Position numbers and translations under genes: made by a program. Below are positions 17,249 to 29,499 of a stretch of DNA of 64,000 nucleotides, piece by piece (positions within the stretch are counted from its first letter, which is position 1; every line of letters begins with the position of its first letter). Source of the DNA: Nocardia sp. NBC_00565 (GTDB taxonomy: Bacteria > Actinomycetota > Actinomycetes > Mycobacteriales > Mycobacteriaceae); NCBI RefSeq assembly GCF_036345915.1, contig NZ_CP107785.1:2604001-2668000 (forward strand). Direction: 5' to 3'. Below the pieces are notes generated by a model. That model was not told the DNA's origin, ran no database searches, and saw nothing but the letters and a program-made list of their open reading frames with translations.

Positions 17249-17589
17249 TGCTTCCCGGGAGCTTGCAGGCTCCACAGTCGGCCGTCGGGATCTCGCACGG
17301 TCATCTCTTGGGTGCCGTAGTGGGTCTGCTCGAACGGGCTGACGACGTCGAAATCATCGTCGGGGGTGTAGGTCTGCGCGTCGTCGACCTTCAGCACGAA
17401 CTGTGTCCGCGGCTCCTGGGTCTGCGGGACCTCGGCGACGAAAACATAGGGGCCGTCACCATTGCGGAACTGGCCCGACTGGTGATCGGTTTCGAACTCG
17501 ATCTCGAATCCCAGCTTCTGCAGGAATCCGGCCGTCCTGCCCCAGTTATGGGTTTCCAGGAATACGGCCTCGAAGCCTCCGGTCGTCAT
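17245..17589 (-). CDS. VOC (glyoxalase/dioxygenase superfamily) protein
   Basis: A 114-residue single VOC domain: MTTGGFEAVFLETHNWGRTA, FLQKLGFEIEFETDHQSGQF, ending VRDPDGRLWSLQAPGK. Metal-ligand positions are only partly conserved. The start ATG 17589 has GAAAGGA seven bases upstream and overlaps the end of the ribbon-helix-helix gene by a few bases. The stop overlaps the methyltransferase start. It may bind or modify a small molecule, but nothing more can be said. Confidence 0.85.
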   Translation of the reverse strand: MTTGGFEAVFLETHNWGRTAGFLQKLGFEIEFETDHQSGQFRNGDGPYVFVAEVPQTQEPRTQFVLKVDDAQTYTPDDDFDVVSPFEQTHYGTQEMTVRDPDGRLWSLQAPGKQ

Positions 17590-17590
17590 A

Positions 17591-17761
17591 TCAGTCCTTT
17601 CCAGATGGTTGATCCTGATGGGCGTCGTCGAGGTAGGCACGCAGCGCCGTGGCGACCACCGCCGACAGGGAAGACCCCGTCTCGATGGCGTGATATTTGA
17701 CCTGCTTGATCAGCCCGACCGGCAGGTACACGTTGAACTGCTTCACATCCTCGTCGCCCAC
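17591..17761 (-). CDS. 56-residue ribbon-helix-helix protein
   Basis: GTG 17761 opens [20 protein letters not shown], continuing [20 protein letters not shown] and ending in a polar tail with stop at 17591. The pattern, a short beta strand (KQFNVYLP) followed by two amphipathic helices, is that of CopG/Arc-type DNA-binding proteins. The gene heads the operon with the VOC and methyltransferase genes and is overlooked by length cut-offs. The GCTAGC palindromes just upstream are a likely autoregulatory operator. It could be an antitoxin-like regulator, but no toxin gene is adjacent. Confidence 0.7.
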   Translation of the reverse strand: MGDEDVKQFNVYLPVGLIKQVKYHAIETGSSLSAVVATALRAYLDDAHQDQPSGKD

Positions 17762-17769
17762 GAGACGAC

Positions 17770-17805
17770 GCTAGCATGCTAGCAAGCTAGACGGAAGGTG
17801 CTAGC
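17770..17805. promoter_or_regulatory. GCTAGC palindromes, probable ribbon-helix-helix operator
   Basis: GCTAGCATGCTAGC (17770-17783) is a perfect palindrome, directly followed by AAGCTAG (17784-17790), and another GCTAGC lies at 17800-17805. It starts nine bases upstream of the ribbon-helix-helix start, where an autorepressor would bind. Repeated short half-sites are what this protein class recognises. Confidence 0.6.
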
Positions 17806-17835
17806 GCGGCAATCTGGCAAATTCCGGGAGATCGC

Positions 17836-18666
17836 TTACCGGCGGGCGAGTTTCCGCAGCGCCTGCTCCGATGTCGAGCCCGGCTCGGCGGCGAACAGGT
17901 CCAGCCCGCAGCACGACGGCGCGTCCGGCAGCGCGATGAGCTCGCCGTGCAGGGTGAACTCGCCGACGACCGGGTGGTGCAGCACGTAGGTCCGGTTCCG
18001 TACCTGCGCGACCGGATGCTCCGCCCACATCCGCGCGAAATCTATACTCAGATCCCGCAATTCGTCGATATGTGCCGCGAGCCCGGCATCTCCGCGATAC
18101 CGCCCGAGCAGTACGCGCAGATGCGCCACGTGCTCGCGTGCCGCTCGCTCCCAACCGATGCCGTGCAGCTCACGCAGGTGGGGCTCGGTGAACAGCAGGT
18201 GTGAGTGCGTGCGGCGGTGCTCCGGCAGCGCCGGGAAGTCGCCGAACACCGCGACGGCGAGCTGGTTCCAGCCGATGATCTGGGTGTGCCGACCGATCAC
18301 CAGCGCCGGTGTCAGCACGAACGAGTCCAATAGATAGTGCAGGCTTGCCGGCACTTCCGAGGAGTCCGTGGCCCCCGCGCACGGCGTCGGACGCCGTGCG
18401 ATCCGGTGCAGGTAGGCCGATTCATCCGCGTCCAGGCGCAAAGCCGTGCCGATAGCGGCCAGGACTTCGTCGGAGACGCTATCGTTGTTGCCCTGTTCCA
18501 GTCGTGTGTAGTGGGCGATGCTGACCCCGGCCAACCGGGCCAACTCCTCACGTCGCAGACCCGCGACCCGGCGCATTCCGCCATAGTCGCGCAGCCCGAC
18601 GTCCTGCGGGCGCAAGCGGGCACGACGTGATTTGAGGAACCCGCTCAGCTCGGTCCGGTCGTCCAC
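17836..18666 (-). CDS. XRE-family regulator with MmyB-like ligand domain
   Basis: A 276-residue regulator. The N-terminal HTH reads GLRREELARLAGVSIAHYTR and LEQGNNDSVSDEVLAAIGTAL, and the rest is an MmyB-type PAS-like domain (LLDSFVLTPALVIGRHTQII, GWNQLAVAVFGDF, RDLSIDFARMWAEHPVAQVR). MmyB-like regulators bind fatty-acid-like ligands and usually control an adjacent oxidoreductase. The divergent neighbour is an F420-reductase-like gene, its probable target. The start is GTG 18666. Confidence 0.88.
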   Translation of the reverse strand: MDDRTELSGFLKSRRARLRPQDVGLRDYGGMRRVAGLRREELARLAGVSIAHYTRLEQGNNDSVSDEVLAAIGTALRLDADESAYLHRIARRPTPCAGATDSSEVPASLHYLLDSFVLTPALVIGRHTQIIGWNQLAVAVFGDFPALPEHRRTHSHLLFTEPHLRELHGIGWERAAREHVAHLRVLLGRYRGDAGLAAHIDELRDLSIDFARMWAEHPVAQVRNRTYVLHHPVVGEFTLHGELIALPDAPSCCGLDLFAAEPGSTSEQALRKLARR

Positions 18667-18812
18667 TCGACAACCCTACGCCGAGCCGGGGTGGGTGATC
18701 ACGCCATGAGTACGCAGCACACGGACCTGGTTGGGCGATCGCGCCGGTTCCATGCTGTCAGTCGAGCCGCCGCGGTGATCGCGGCGGTCACACGAACGAA
18801 CGGAGAACAGCT

Positions 18813-19559
18813 GTGCCCCAAACGCTCGGACTCATCGGTAGCGGAATGATCGGTACTTCCGTTGCCCGGCTGGCCATTTCGGCGGGCCTCGACGTTGTCC
18901 TCAGTAACTCGCGGGGCCCGGAGACATTGACCGATCTCGTCGCTGAATTGGGCGGGCATGCTCGAGCGGCCACACCGGACGAAGCGGCACACGCCGCACA
19001 CATAGTGGTGGCGGCCATCCCGCTGCATGCTCACGACCAGCTCCCCGCCGACGCTCTCATCGGAAAGACGGTGCTGGATACAGCGAACTACTACCCCGAA
19101 CGGGACGGCCACCTCGCCGAACTGGACGCGGGCGCGTTGACCTCCAGTGCGCTGATCCAGCGCCACCTCGCGGGCGCCCGAGTGGTGAAGGCATTCAACA
19201 ACATCACCCCGCACCAGCTGTTCGCCCTCGCCCGGCCCGCAGGCGCGCCGGACCGCAGCGCGCTTCCCATCGCGGGCGATGACGCCGAGGCCAAGGCAAC
19301 GGCCACCTGGCTGCTGGACCTGCTCGGCTATGACGCGGTGGACACCGGCGCGCTCGCCACCAGCTGGCGCAGTGAACCGAATACGCCGGTGTACATCCAG
19401 CCCTATCTCGGCGAAACGCCCGCGATGAACGTCGAGGCCTTCCTGCGCTGGACGCTCCGGACACCCGGAATCGCCGTTCCCGCAACACAAGTCGGCAAGC
19501 TCGTCGCGACCGCGGTCCGTCAGCCGGCGGGGGCGGCCCGGCTCCCGAGCGAGGCCTGA
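18813..19559 (+). CDS. NADPH-dependent F420 reductase-like protein
   Basis: A 248-residue Rossmann protein beginning PQTLGLIGSGMIGTSVARLA, with LSNSRGPETLTDLV after the second strand, VKAFNNITPHQLF and LPIAGDDAEAKATATWLLDL. This is the F420:NADP oxidoreductase-like layout, also used by predicted dinucleotide-binding enzymes of unknown substrate. GTG 18813 is the start, with GGAG upstream. It is divergent from the MmyB-type regulator and convergent with the UvrA-like gene. Confidence 0.8.
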   Translation: MPQTLGLIGSGMIGTSVARLAISAGLDVVLSNSRGPETLTDLVAELGGHARAATPDEAAHAAHIVVAAIPLHAHDQLPADALIGKTVLDTANYYPERDGHLAELDAGALTSSALIQRHLAGARVVKAFNNITPHQLFALARPAGAPDRSALPIAGDDAEAKATATWLLDLLGYDAVDTGALATSWRSEPNTPVYIQPYLGETPAMNVEAFLRWTLRTPGIAVPATQVGKLVATAVRQPAGAARLPSEA

Positions 19560-19562
19560 CGG

Positions 19563-21980
<2,418 letters not shown>

Positions 21981-22236
21981 CGTGTCTCCATCTGTTACGC
22001 GGGGTGTCGCGGTGTTCGTCGACGTGGCCTGGCTCGATCTAATCAGCTTCGAGCTGGAGGTCTGGGTCTTATTCATCGGCCCGGTGCGGCACAGACCTCA
22101 TTGCCGTGGATTGGGGATCGGCCGCGGCTCGAGGTCGCGACGACGCCGAGCGCAGGCGCTCGACAGTCGGTGGCGGTGAGAATCACCGCCACCGGTATCC
22201 GCAGGTTCCGCTGCCGATCGGCAGGTCAGGCGTCGA

Positions 22237-22650
22237 TCAACGCACTTCCTGGATGCGGACCATATTGCCCGCGGGGTCGCGGAAGGCGCAGTCGCGAACG
22301 CCGTAGGGCTGGTCGGTCGGTTCCTGGACGACCTCGGCGGCGTCGTTGGCCTGCAGTCGCTCGAAGGTAGCGTCGACGTCCTTGGTGGCCAGGAGAATGC
22401 TGGCGTAGGTGCCCTTGGCCATCATTTCGACGATGGTGCGGCGCTCATCGTCGGTGATGCCAGGGTCGGCGGCCGGCGGGTGCAGGACGATGGATGTTCC
22501 GGGCTGGTCGACGGGGCCGACGGTGAGCCAGCGCATCCCGTTGAACCCGACGTCTTTGCGGAGCTCGAAGCCGAGGGCATCGCGGTAGAAGGCCAGGGCG
22601 GCCTCCGGGTCGTCCTGCGGAAGGAAGCTCGACTGAATGATGATGTCCAT
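22237..22650 (-). CDS. VOC-family protein (glyoxalase-like)
   Basis: A 137-residue VOC domain: MDIIIQSSFLPQDDPEAALA, FYRDALGFELRKDVGFNGMR, TVGPVDQPGTSIVLHPPA and the end CAFRDPAGNMVRIQEVR with a likely Glu ligand. It begins five bases after the stop of the AraC-family gene, so the two form an operon and AraC probably controls it. Such proteins include fosfomycin/bleomycin-type resistance proteins and isomerases, but the substrate here is unknown. Confidence 0.88.
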   Translation of the reverse strand: MDIIIQSSFLPQDDPEAALAFYRDALGFELRKDVGFNGMRWLTVGPVDQPGTSIVLHPPAADPGITDDERRTIVEMMAKGTYASILLATKDVDATFERLQANDAAEVVQEPTDQPYGVRDCAFRDPAGNMVRIQEVR

Positions 22651-22655
22651 GGCGT

Positions 22656-23105
<450 letters not shown>

Positions 23106-23358
23106 CTGGACGATCGTCCCATGAAGGGCCGAAGTTGACCAGCGTCGTCGTGCATGGACAGGCTGAGTTCGATTGTGACCGATCGACTGTGCGCGCCGAC
23201 ATCGAGTCGGCCCCTCCTGTGTGCTCGGCCGCGCCACCAACGCCGCGGTGCTGGGCGTCGCACCGCTCTCCGCGGCAACCTGCCTCGGGTCTACTCGATG
23301 CTCCGAGTTCGACGAGGAGGCATACGAGCTCCTCATCTCGCCCCCTCATGACACCCCG

Positions 23359-24903
23359 CTACTCGCTATGAAGTAGGTCCAGCGTGTCGAACTGGTGGGC
23401 GGACCAGATGCGGCGCGAGGTCTCCTCGGGGTAGGGCTGGGTGGTTGGTTCGGCGTTGTAGACGCGGGTGGTTCGTGTGTGTGGATCGTAGGGTGCCCAG
23501 CCGGGTTTGCCGGCGGTCGCGAAGCTCACCCAGTCGGCGCGCATGTGGCGCGAGACGTGGGTGATCTCGTTCGCGGCGTTCGGGTGAGCGGAGCGGTGGG
23601 CGCGCACCTCGTCGGGGCTGAGGGTGCCGAAGATGAGCAGGAAGTCCAGGGCGTGGGAGGCGCCCTGTTCGGAGTTGAAGCTCCAGGCCAGTTCCCAGAG
23701 CCACACAGGTCCGCCGCCGGCGTGCGCGGCGTCGGCGAGGTGCAGGCTGGGCATCCGAAACAGCCAGTCGGAGTTGAGAACTTCGAATCGTTGCCCGGGT
23801 GTGGCGTCCGGGTAGGCGGTGCGATAGAGCCCGCTGCCGTCTGTGCTGGGTGTGAGGTGGTCGAAGGCTGCGGTCATGCGCGCATCGGTCGGCTCGCCGC
23901 CGGGCCGGGACGTGTAGAGCCGGTACTCGTCCCGGGTGTGGCCGATGAGCAGGTCGATGTCGCGCGCGGCGCCGTCTGCGAGCGCTTGCCACGGTGCGCG
24001 TGGCAGGACCTCGCCGTCGGCGACGGGAGAGAACGGTGTCGGCGTGAGCGCCATAGGTCCCCAGAAATCAACGAATTCCGGCATCTTCAGGATTACCGCG
24101 TCCGTCGCGTCGGTCAGTGCACGCGGTGGGAAACGGGCCAGGTCGCCGACGGTGGCCTGGACGCCGAGTTGCGCGGCGATCGTTGTGGAGATCGCGGTGG
24201 CGAGCCGTTCGGAGAAGTAGGTACCCGGCATGCTCTGACTGATCGCCCGTCGAAACAGCCCGGCCGCCATCGGCATGACAAGCAGGGCGGCAATGCACGC
24301 TCCGCCGGCGGACTCGCCGAAAACGGTGACATTGGCTGGATCGCCACCGAACCCGGCGATATTGTCCTGGACCCACCGCAGCGCGGCGATCTGGTCGAGG
24401 ATGCCGCGGTTGTCCGGGGCTCCGGCGATGCGGGCGAAGCCGTCCACGCCGACGCGATAGTTCATGCTGACCACCACCACACCGGACCGGGCGAGCCCCG
24501 CACCGTCGCAATGCGGGTTGGCGGAGTTGTTCTCCAGGTACGTGCCGCCCTGGATCCACACCATCACCGGCAGCCCCGCGGCACCGAGGTCGGGTGACCA
24601 GACGTTGAGGGTCAAACAGTCTTCGGAACCGTCACCGACGCTGCCGGACACCGACGACATCACCGAACCCGTATGGGTCGCTTGGGGAACCGGCGGACCG
24701 AACTTCAGCGCGTCGCGAATGCCATCCCACCGCTGTACCGGAACGGGGGCCCCGAACCGTCGTGCGCCGGCGGGCGGCTCGGCGTAGCGGATGCCCCGGA
24801 AGACCACGACATCGTTCTCCCGCCTGCCACGTACCACTCCGGCAACCGTGCGGATTTCAGGTTCGATTTTCACCTGGGGCCTCACTTTCCTTCGGTAGGT
24901 CAT
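23359..24903 (-). CDS. Type B carboxylesterase
   Basis: A 514-residue carboxylesterase/lipase family enzyme. It has EDCLTLNVWSPD, an oxyanion loop written VMVWIQGGTYLENNS (Gln in place of the usual His of HGG), DNRGILDQIAALRWVQDNI, AGFGGDPANVTVFGESAGG with nucleophile S198, and a C-terminal His region. No signal peptide is obvious, the first residues being MTYRRKVRPQVKIEPEIRTV. It hydrolyses carboxylic esters, and the natural substrate cannot be read from sequence. Confidence 0.9.
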   Translation of the reverse strand: MTYRRKVRPQVKIEPEIRTVAGVVRGRRENDVVVFRGIRYAEPPAGARRFGAPVPVQRWDGIRDALKFGPPVPQATHTGSVMSSVSGSVGDGSEDCLTLNVWSPDLGAAGLPVMVWIQGGTYLENNSANPHCDGAGLARSGVVVVSMNYRVGVDGFARIAGAPDNRGILDQIAALRWVQDNIAGFGGDPANVTVFGESAGGACIAALLVMPMAAGLFRRAISQSMPGTYFSERLATAISTTIAAQLGVQATVGDLARFPPRALTDATDAVILKMPEFVDFWGPMALTPTPFSPVADGEVLPRAPWQALADGAARDIDLLIGHTRDEYRLYTSRPGGEPTDARMTAAFDHLTPSTDGSGLYRTAYPDATPGQRFEVLNSDWLFRMPSLHLADAAHAGGGPVWLWELAWSFNSEQGASHALDFLLIFGTLSPDEVRAHRSAHPNAANEITHVSRHMRADWVSFATAGKPGWAPYDPHTRTTRVYNAEPTTQPYPEETSRRIWSAHQFDTLDLLHSE

Positions 24904-25348
24904 CTGCTGCGGGGAAGCGAAGGCGGTGGCTCGGTGCAGGGCAACCCATGCCTCGAGCTTGGATCCCCTTGGCTCTCAACAGCATTCAGCGCCGGTACCA
25001 CCTTGCCAGCTCGGACTGTCGGCACACCCGCTTTCCGGCAGATCAAATGAGAACTCGCCACTGCTACGACCGATCGCTCGAGAATCCGACAGATCGCGTG
25101 CGAACTGACAACCAACCGCCGGTGCCCAGTTTTTGACGGGTTACGTTGATGATTCGTTGCGTTTGCAGTGACCAAACGTAAACGAAATGCAGGAAAGAGA
25201 TTCAGGGGATCTTGCGGATGCTGACCTCCGATAATGTTCACTTATCGGAGGTCAGAACCAAATGGTTTCCGAGTGAGACCACATGGGGCGACACGGATTT
25301 CGTTTCGTGTTAATACGTTGGATGCGACGGATGTGACGCTACGATTTC
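24904..25348. other. Intergenic region upstream of the coiled-coil gene
   Basis: About 445 bases with no supportable gene. It becomes AT-richer towards 25150-25330, which looks like promoter DNA, and contains the strong palindrome described separately. Confidence 0.5.
25221..25255. promoter_or_regulatory. Perfect 14-bp inverted repeat upstream of the KfrA-like gene
   Basis: CTGACCTCCGATAA (25221-25234) and TTATCGGAGGTCAG (25242-25255) pair perfectly around a seven-base loop, about 95 bases before the coiled-coil gene. KfrA-type proteins bind palindromes in their own promoters, so an operator is the simplest reading. A recombination site is the alternative. Confidence 0.6.
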
Positions 25349-26488
25349 GTGGTGTCCAACGTGTGCAACTACCCAGGGTGTGTTCGGCCTATTACGCGCG
25401 GGGGTGGGCCTGGGCGACCGTCGGAATACTGTGATCATCCAGAGCACACGCGGTGGCGGGCGTGGCGGGAAAGGCAACGGCAGCAACAGGAGTCGGAGGT
25501 ACCGGCGGCTTCTGTCACTGTGACGCAGCAGGGGCCAGCGGCGGTGGCGCGGTTGCGGGCCGATGAGTTGCTCGGTCAGTTCCGTGGCCTGGCTGATCAG
25601 TTGGGGAATACGTTGACCGCGGCGGTGGCCGAGCTCTCGACATTGGCCGATCCCTCGATCGCCGAGGCGCAGGTGCAGGCGGTGCAGGCGGATGCGGCGC
25701 GACGTATCGCCGAGGCGGAGGTGGCGTCGGTGGCCGCTGAACGGGCTCGGCGGGAGGCCGAGGAGGCCCGGACGGCGGCGGAGTCGGCCGCCGACGATGC
25801 GGCGAGTGCGGCCGAGCGGGCGGAATCCTTGGTGGCCGAGGCCGATACGGCGCGGACGGACGCGATGCGCGAGGTCGAACGGGTGACCAAGCAGGCCGCC
25901 GATGACGTATTCGCGGCCCGCAGCGCGGCCGAGGCCGAGATCCGGACGATCCGGCGCGAGACCGCCGAGGATGTGGAGCGGGCGCGCCAGCAGGCGACCG
26001 AAGATGTCGAATTGGCCCGGCGGAAGGCGGCCACCGAGATCGAGCAGGTCCGACGCGAATCGACCCAGCAGATCACCGCGGCCGGTGCCGAACGCGATCT
26101 GGCAGTGCAGCGCGCTGCCGACGCCGAACGCGCCATCGAACGCGCCGAACAGGCTGCGGCCGAACGCAATCAGGCCGTCGCCGAAGCGCGCGACGAATTG
26201 AGCCGCCTACGCGAGGAACTGGACCGGACACGCACCGAACTCACCGAGCTGCGCCGCACGGCAACCGCGGAAATCGCGGCGGTGCGGGCCGAATCGGTCG
26301 CGGCTCTCGAGCAGGCACGCCGAGAAGCAGCCGAACGACTCGCCACCCTCGACGACGCCCGCACCCAAACCTTGGCCCGCGCCGAACGCGCCGAACGCCA
26401 ACTCGACCACCTGATCGCCGAATCCCGCCAGCCGCGCCCCACACTGGTCTCCGACGGCACCCCAGCCGGTAAGAACCGTGGTTCATGA
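25349..26488 (+). CDS. KfrA-like coiled-coil protein with N-terminal zinc finger
   Basis: A 379-residue protein. Residues about 5-35 hold a Cys/His cluster (NVCNYPGCVRP, then GRPSEYCDHPEHTRWRAW), a probable zinc finger. The rest, from about residue 90 to 360, is one long Ala/Glu/Arg-rich coiled coil (for example AEAQVQAVQADAARRIAEAE and ARREAEEARTAAESAADDAA). The layout recalls KfrA proteins and similar DNA-binding coiled-coil proteins on plasmids and integrative elements. GTG 25349 or the adjacent GTG 25352 is the start. It probably binds the upstream palindrome. It may mark an old integrated element. Confidence 0.7.
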   Translation: MVSNVCNYPGCVRPITRGGGPGRPSEYCDHPEHTRWRAWRERQRQQQESEVPAASVTVTQQGPAAVARLRADELLGQFRGLADQLGNTLTAAVAELSTLADPSIAEAQVQAVQADAARRIAEAEVASVAAERARREAEEARTAAESAADDAASAAERAESLVAEADTARTDAMREVERVTKQAADDVFAARSAAEAEIRTIRRETAEDVERARQQATEDVELARRKAATEIEQVRRESTQQITAAGAERDLAVQRAADAERAIERAEQAAAERNQAVAEARDELSRLREELDRTRTELTELRRTATAEIAAVRAESVAALEQARREAAERLATLDDARTQTLARAERAERQLDHLIAESRQPRPTLVSDGTPAGKNRGS

Positions 26489-26546
26489 AGCTGTCGTAAC
26501 CCGGGCCGAACTTGGTGTAGTTGCCCGCGTGATGCGGGAGCTCGAC

Positions 26547-26685
26547 CAGGCTGATCGACCGTCGGACGCTCGGTCGCCTGAACCTTCCTGCGGGCACGGC
26601 AGGCGATCATCTTGGTGGCATCGGCGGACTTGCCGAGGATCTGGCCGATCTCGTGGAACGGCACCGCGAACATATCGTGCAGCAC
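26547..26685 (-). pseudogene. ECF sigma-factor region 4 fragment
   Basis: Immediately after the rox stop codon the minus strand reads VLHDMFAVPFHEIGQILGKS and ADATKMIACRARRKVQ. This is the region-4 HTH of SigJ/ECF41-type sigma factors (LHDMFAVPFDEIAPIVGRSP). The rest of the sigma factor is absent on both sides. It marks a recombination joint at the 3' end of rox. Confidence 0.55.
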
Positions 26686-28122
<1,437 letters not shown>

Positions 28123-28347
28123 TCATTCGACAAGGTTGCATTCAGGTCAGCTGCTCCGTGCAGGCCGGCGGCACGCGCACGCGCACGCGCACCCGCACTT
28201 CCGCGCCGAGTGCTCGCAAACCGCACCGCGAGTCCCACCGGCGGTTCGACGTCCCGCGAGACCCATACATCGACAAAGCTCACGTACTTCGCGAATCCCT
28301 GATTTCCGCAGGTTCTGGCTTCGGCTGGAGATTCTGCAGCACGACCC

Positions 28348-28366
28348 GGGTCTTGCCGCAAGACCC
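28348..28366 (-). promoter_or_regulatory. Rifamycin-associated element (RAE) of rox
   Basis: GGGTCTTGCCGCAAGACCC is a perfect 19-base palindrome (read GGGTCTTGCGGCAAGACCC on the rox strand). The core CTTGCGGCAAG and the flanking G/C runs match the RAE motif described upstream of rifamycin-inactivation genes in actinomycetes. It is placed about 235 bases upstream of rox. Confidence 0.8.
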
Positions 28367-28489
28367 CGGGTGCGCTATACGTTGAAAGTGGCAAGGAGTG
28401 TGTAACCTCCTTGCCTTTGCCTTTTGTCGTCCGCTGTGGACGGACAAGCTCCTCCCGAAGCGGTGACGCGCCGCGTCCGGCGATGCCGT

Positions 28490-28715
28490 CGCCAGCCGAA
28501 CACACCTGGGGCTCATCCCTCCTCGTCGGCGCTGGCCGGGTCGCGCAGGGGCCGCCGCCAGCCGGGGCGGCGGCGCGGAAGCTGTAGCAGCCCAGCACGT
28601 TAGGTCGCGTGCTCGAGCGGGGAGAGCCGGGCGACGTCCTCGTTCAGCACGTCGGGCTCGTGTGCTTCGCCGGGCAGCGCCCGTAGCTGCTCGACGGGCA
28701 GCGTCCAGATAGATC
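28490..28715 (-). pseudogene. Tn3-family transposase C-terminal remnant
   Basis: The minus strand reads IWTLPVEQLRALPGEAHEPD and VLNEDVARLSPLEHAT, then a stop. In a shifted frame it continues NVLGCYSFRAAAPAGGGP. This is the typical end of actinobacterial Tn3-family TnpA (DVARLSPLKHANLNVLGRYSF). Only the last 60 or so residues remain and they carry a frameshift. It is a different copy from the element at 4.0-7.0 kb, whose end reads HINFFGAIEVD-type. Confidence 0.65.
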
Positions 28716-28772
28716 GCAAATGTGAGCGGTGCTCTTGTTTTTGCCACCGAACTATGAGACTGTCAATCTCAA

Positions 28773-28791
28773 GAGAGAGCGTTGCTCTCTC
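28773..28791. promoter_or_regulatory. TetR-type operator upstream of the membrane protein gene
   Basis: GAGAGAGCGTTGCTCTCTC is a perfect palindrome (8+3+8), of the kind bound by TetR-family repressors, 25 bases before the start of the next gene. No TetR gene is adjacent, so the repressor is encoded elsewhere or was lost with the transposon debris. Confidence 0.55.
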
Positions 28792-28815
28792 AAGATTGGA
28801 TCAACAGGAGTTACT

Positions 28816-29472
28816 GTGCACGAATCACGCACTCGCATAGGCGCTTTGGGGCTTGCCCTCGCCGGTGTCCTTTTCCTCGTCTATGAAACCGTCGCCCCGC
28901 GCACCGCCCAGGACACGCTCGAGGGTGCGGCGTCCTGGGCTTCCAGCGGTTGGGCCGTGGGTCACGTCAGCGCCATCATCGGCCTCATCCTGATTCCGCT
29001 CGGCTGGGCCGGGCTGCGGAACTACTTGGTGGACACGCGAAACGAGCGGCTCGCCTATCTCGCCGCCACCCTCGGCTACATGGGCTCGGCGCTGTCCATC
29101 TCCTACTACGGCGCGGAGGTGTACGGACTCAGGGCAATCGGCGCGCGAGCCGTCGCCGACGGCGACGCGTCGCTGACGAAGATCGGGGAAGACTTCCGGA
29201 TGGACGCGATCGCGGTCACCGTCTTCGCCCTGGGCCTGGCCCTGATCGCCGCTGCGGCGATCGTTGCCGCCGTTGCCATTTGGCGGTCGGGGACAATGCC
29301 CCGCTGGAGCGGAATTCCGCTGGCCACCGCGATGGTGCTGTACCTGCCGCACTTCTCGGTGCCGCACGCTGCGCGCATCGGCTGGGGTGCGCTGGTGACC
29401 GTCGGCGCGGTGTGGATCGGGGTCGAGCTCTGGCGGGCCGGATCACGCTCCGCCGAACTCCAGGCCGCCTAA
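28816..29472 (+). CDS. Integral membrane protein, DUF4386-like
   Basis: A 218-residue protein with about six hydrophobic segments (LGLALAGVLFLVYE, VGHVSAIIGLILIPLGWAGL, AYLAATLGYMGSALSISYYG, AVTVFALGLALIAAAAIVAA, PLATAMVLYLPHF, WGALVTVGAVWIGVELW). GTG 28816 is the start, with CAGGAG nine bases upstream. It lies just behind a TetR-type palindrome, so expression is probably repressible. No enzyme motif is seen. Transport or stress-related membrane functions are possible but unproven. Confidence 0.75.
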   Translation: MHESRTRIGALGLALAGVLFLVYETVAPRTAQDTLEGAASWASSGWAVGHVSAIIGLILIPLGWAGLRNYLVDTRNERLAYLAATLGYMGSALSISYYGAEVYGLRAIGARAVADGDASLTKIGEDFRMDAIAVTVFALGLALIAAAAIVAAVAIWRSGTMPRWSGIPLATAMVLYLPHFSVPHAARIGWGALVTVGAVWIGVELWRAGSRSAELQAA

Positions 29473-29499
29473 GACCTCCGCCGAAGGATAAAGTGCCCC

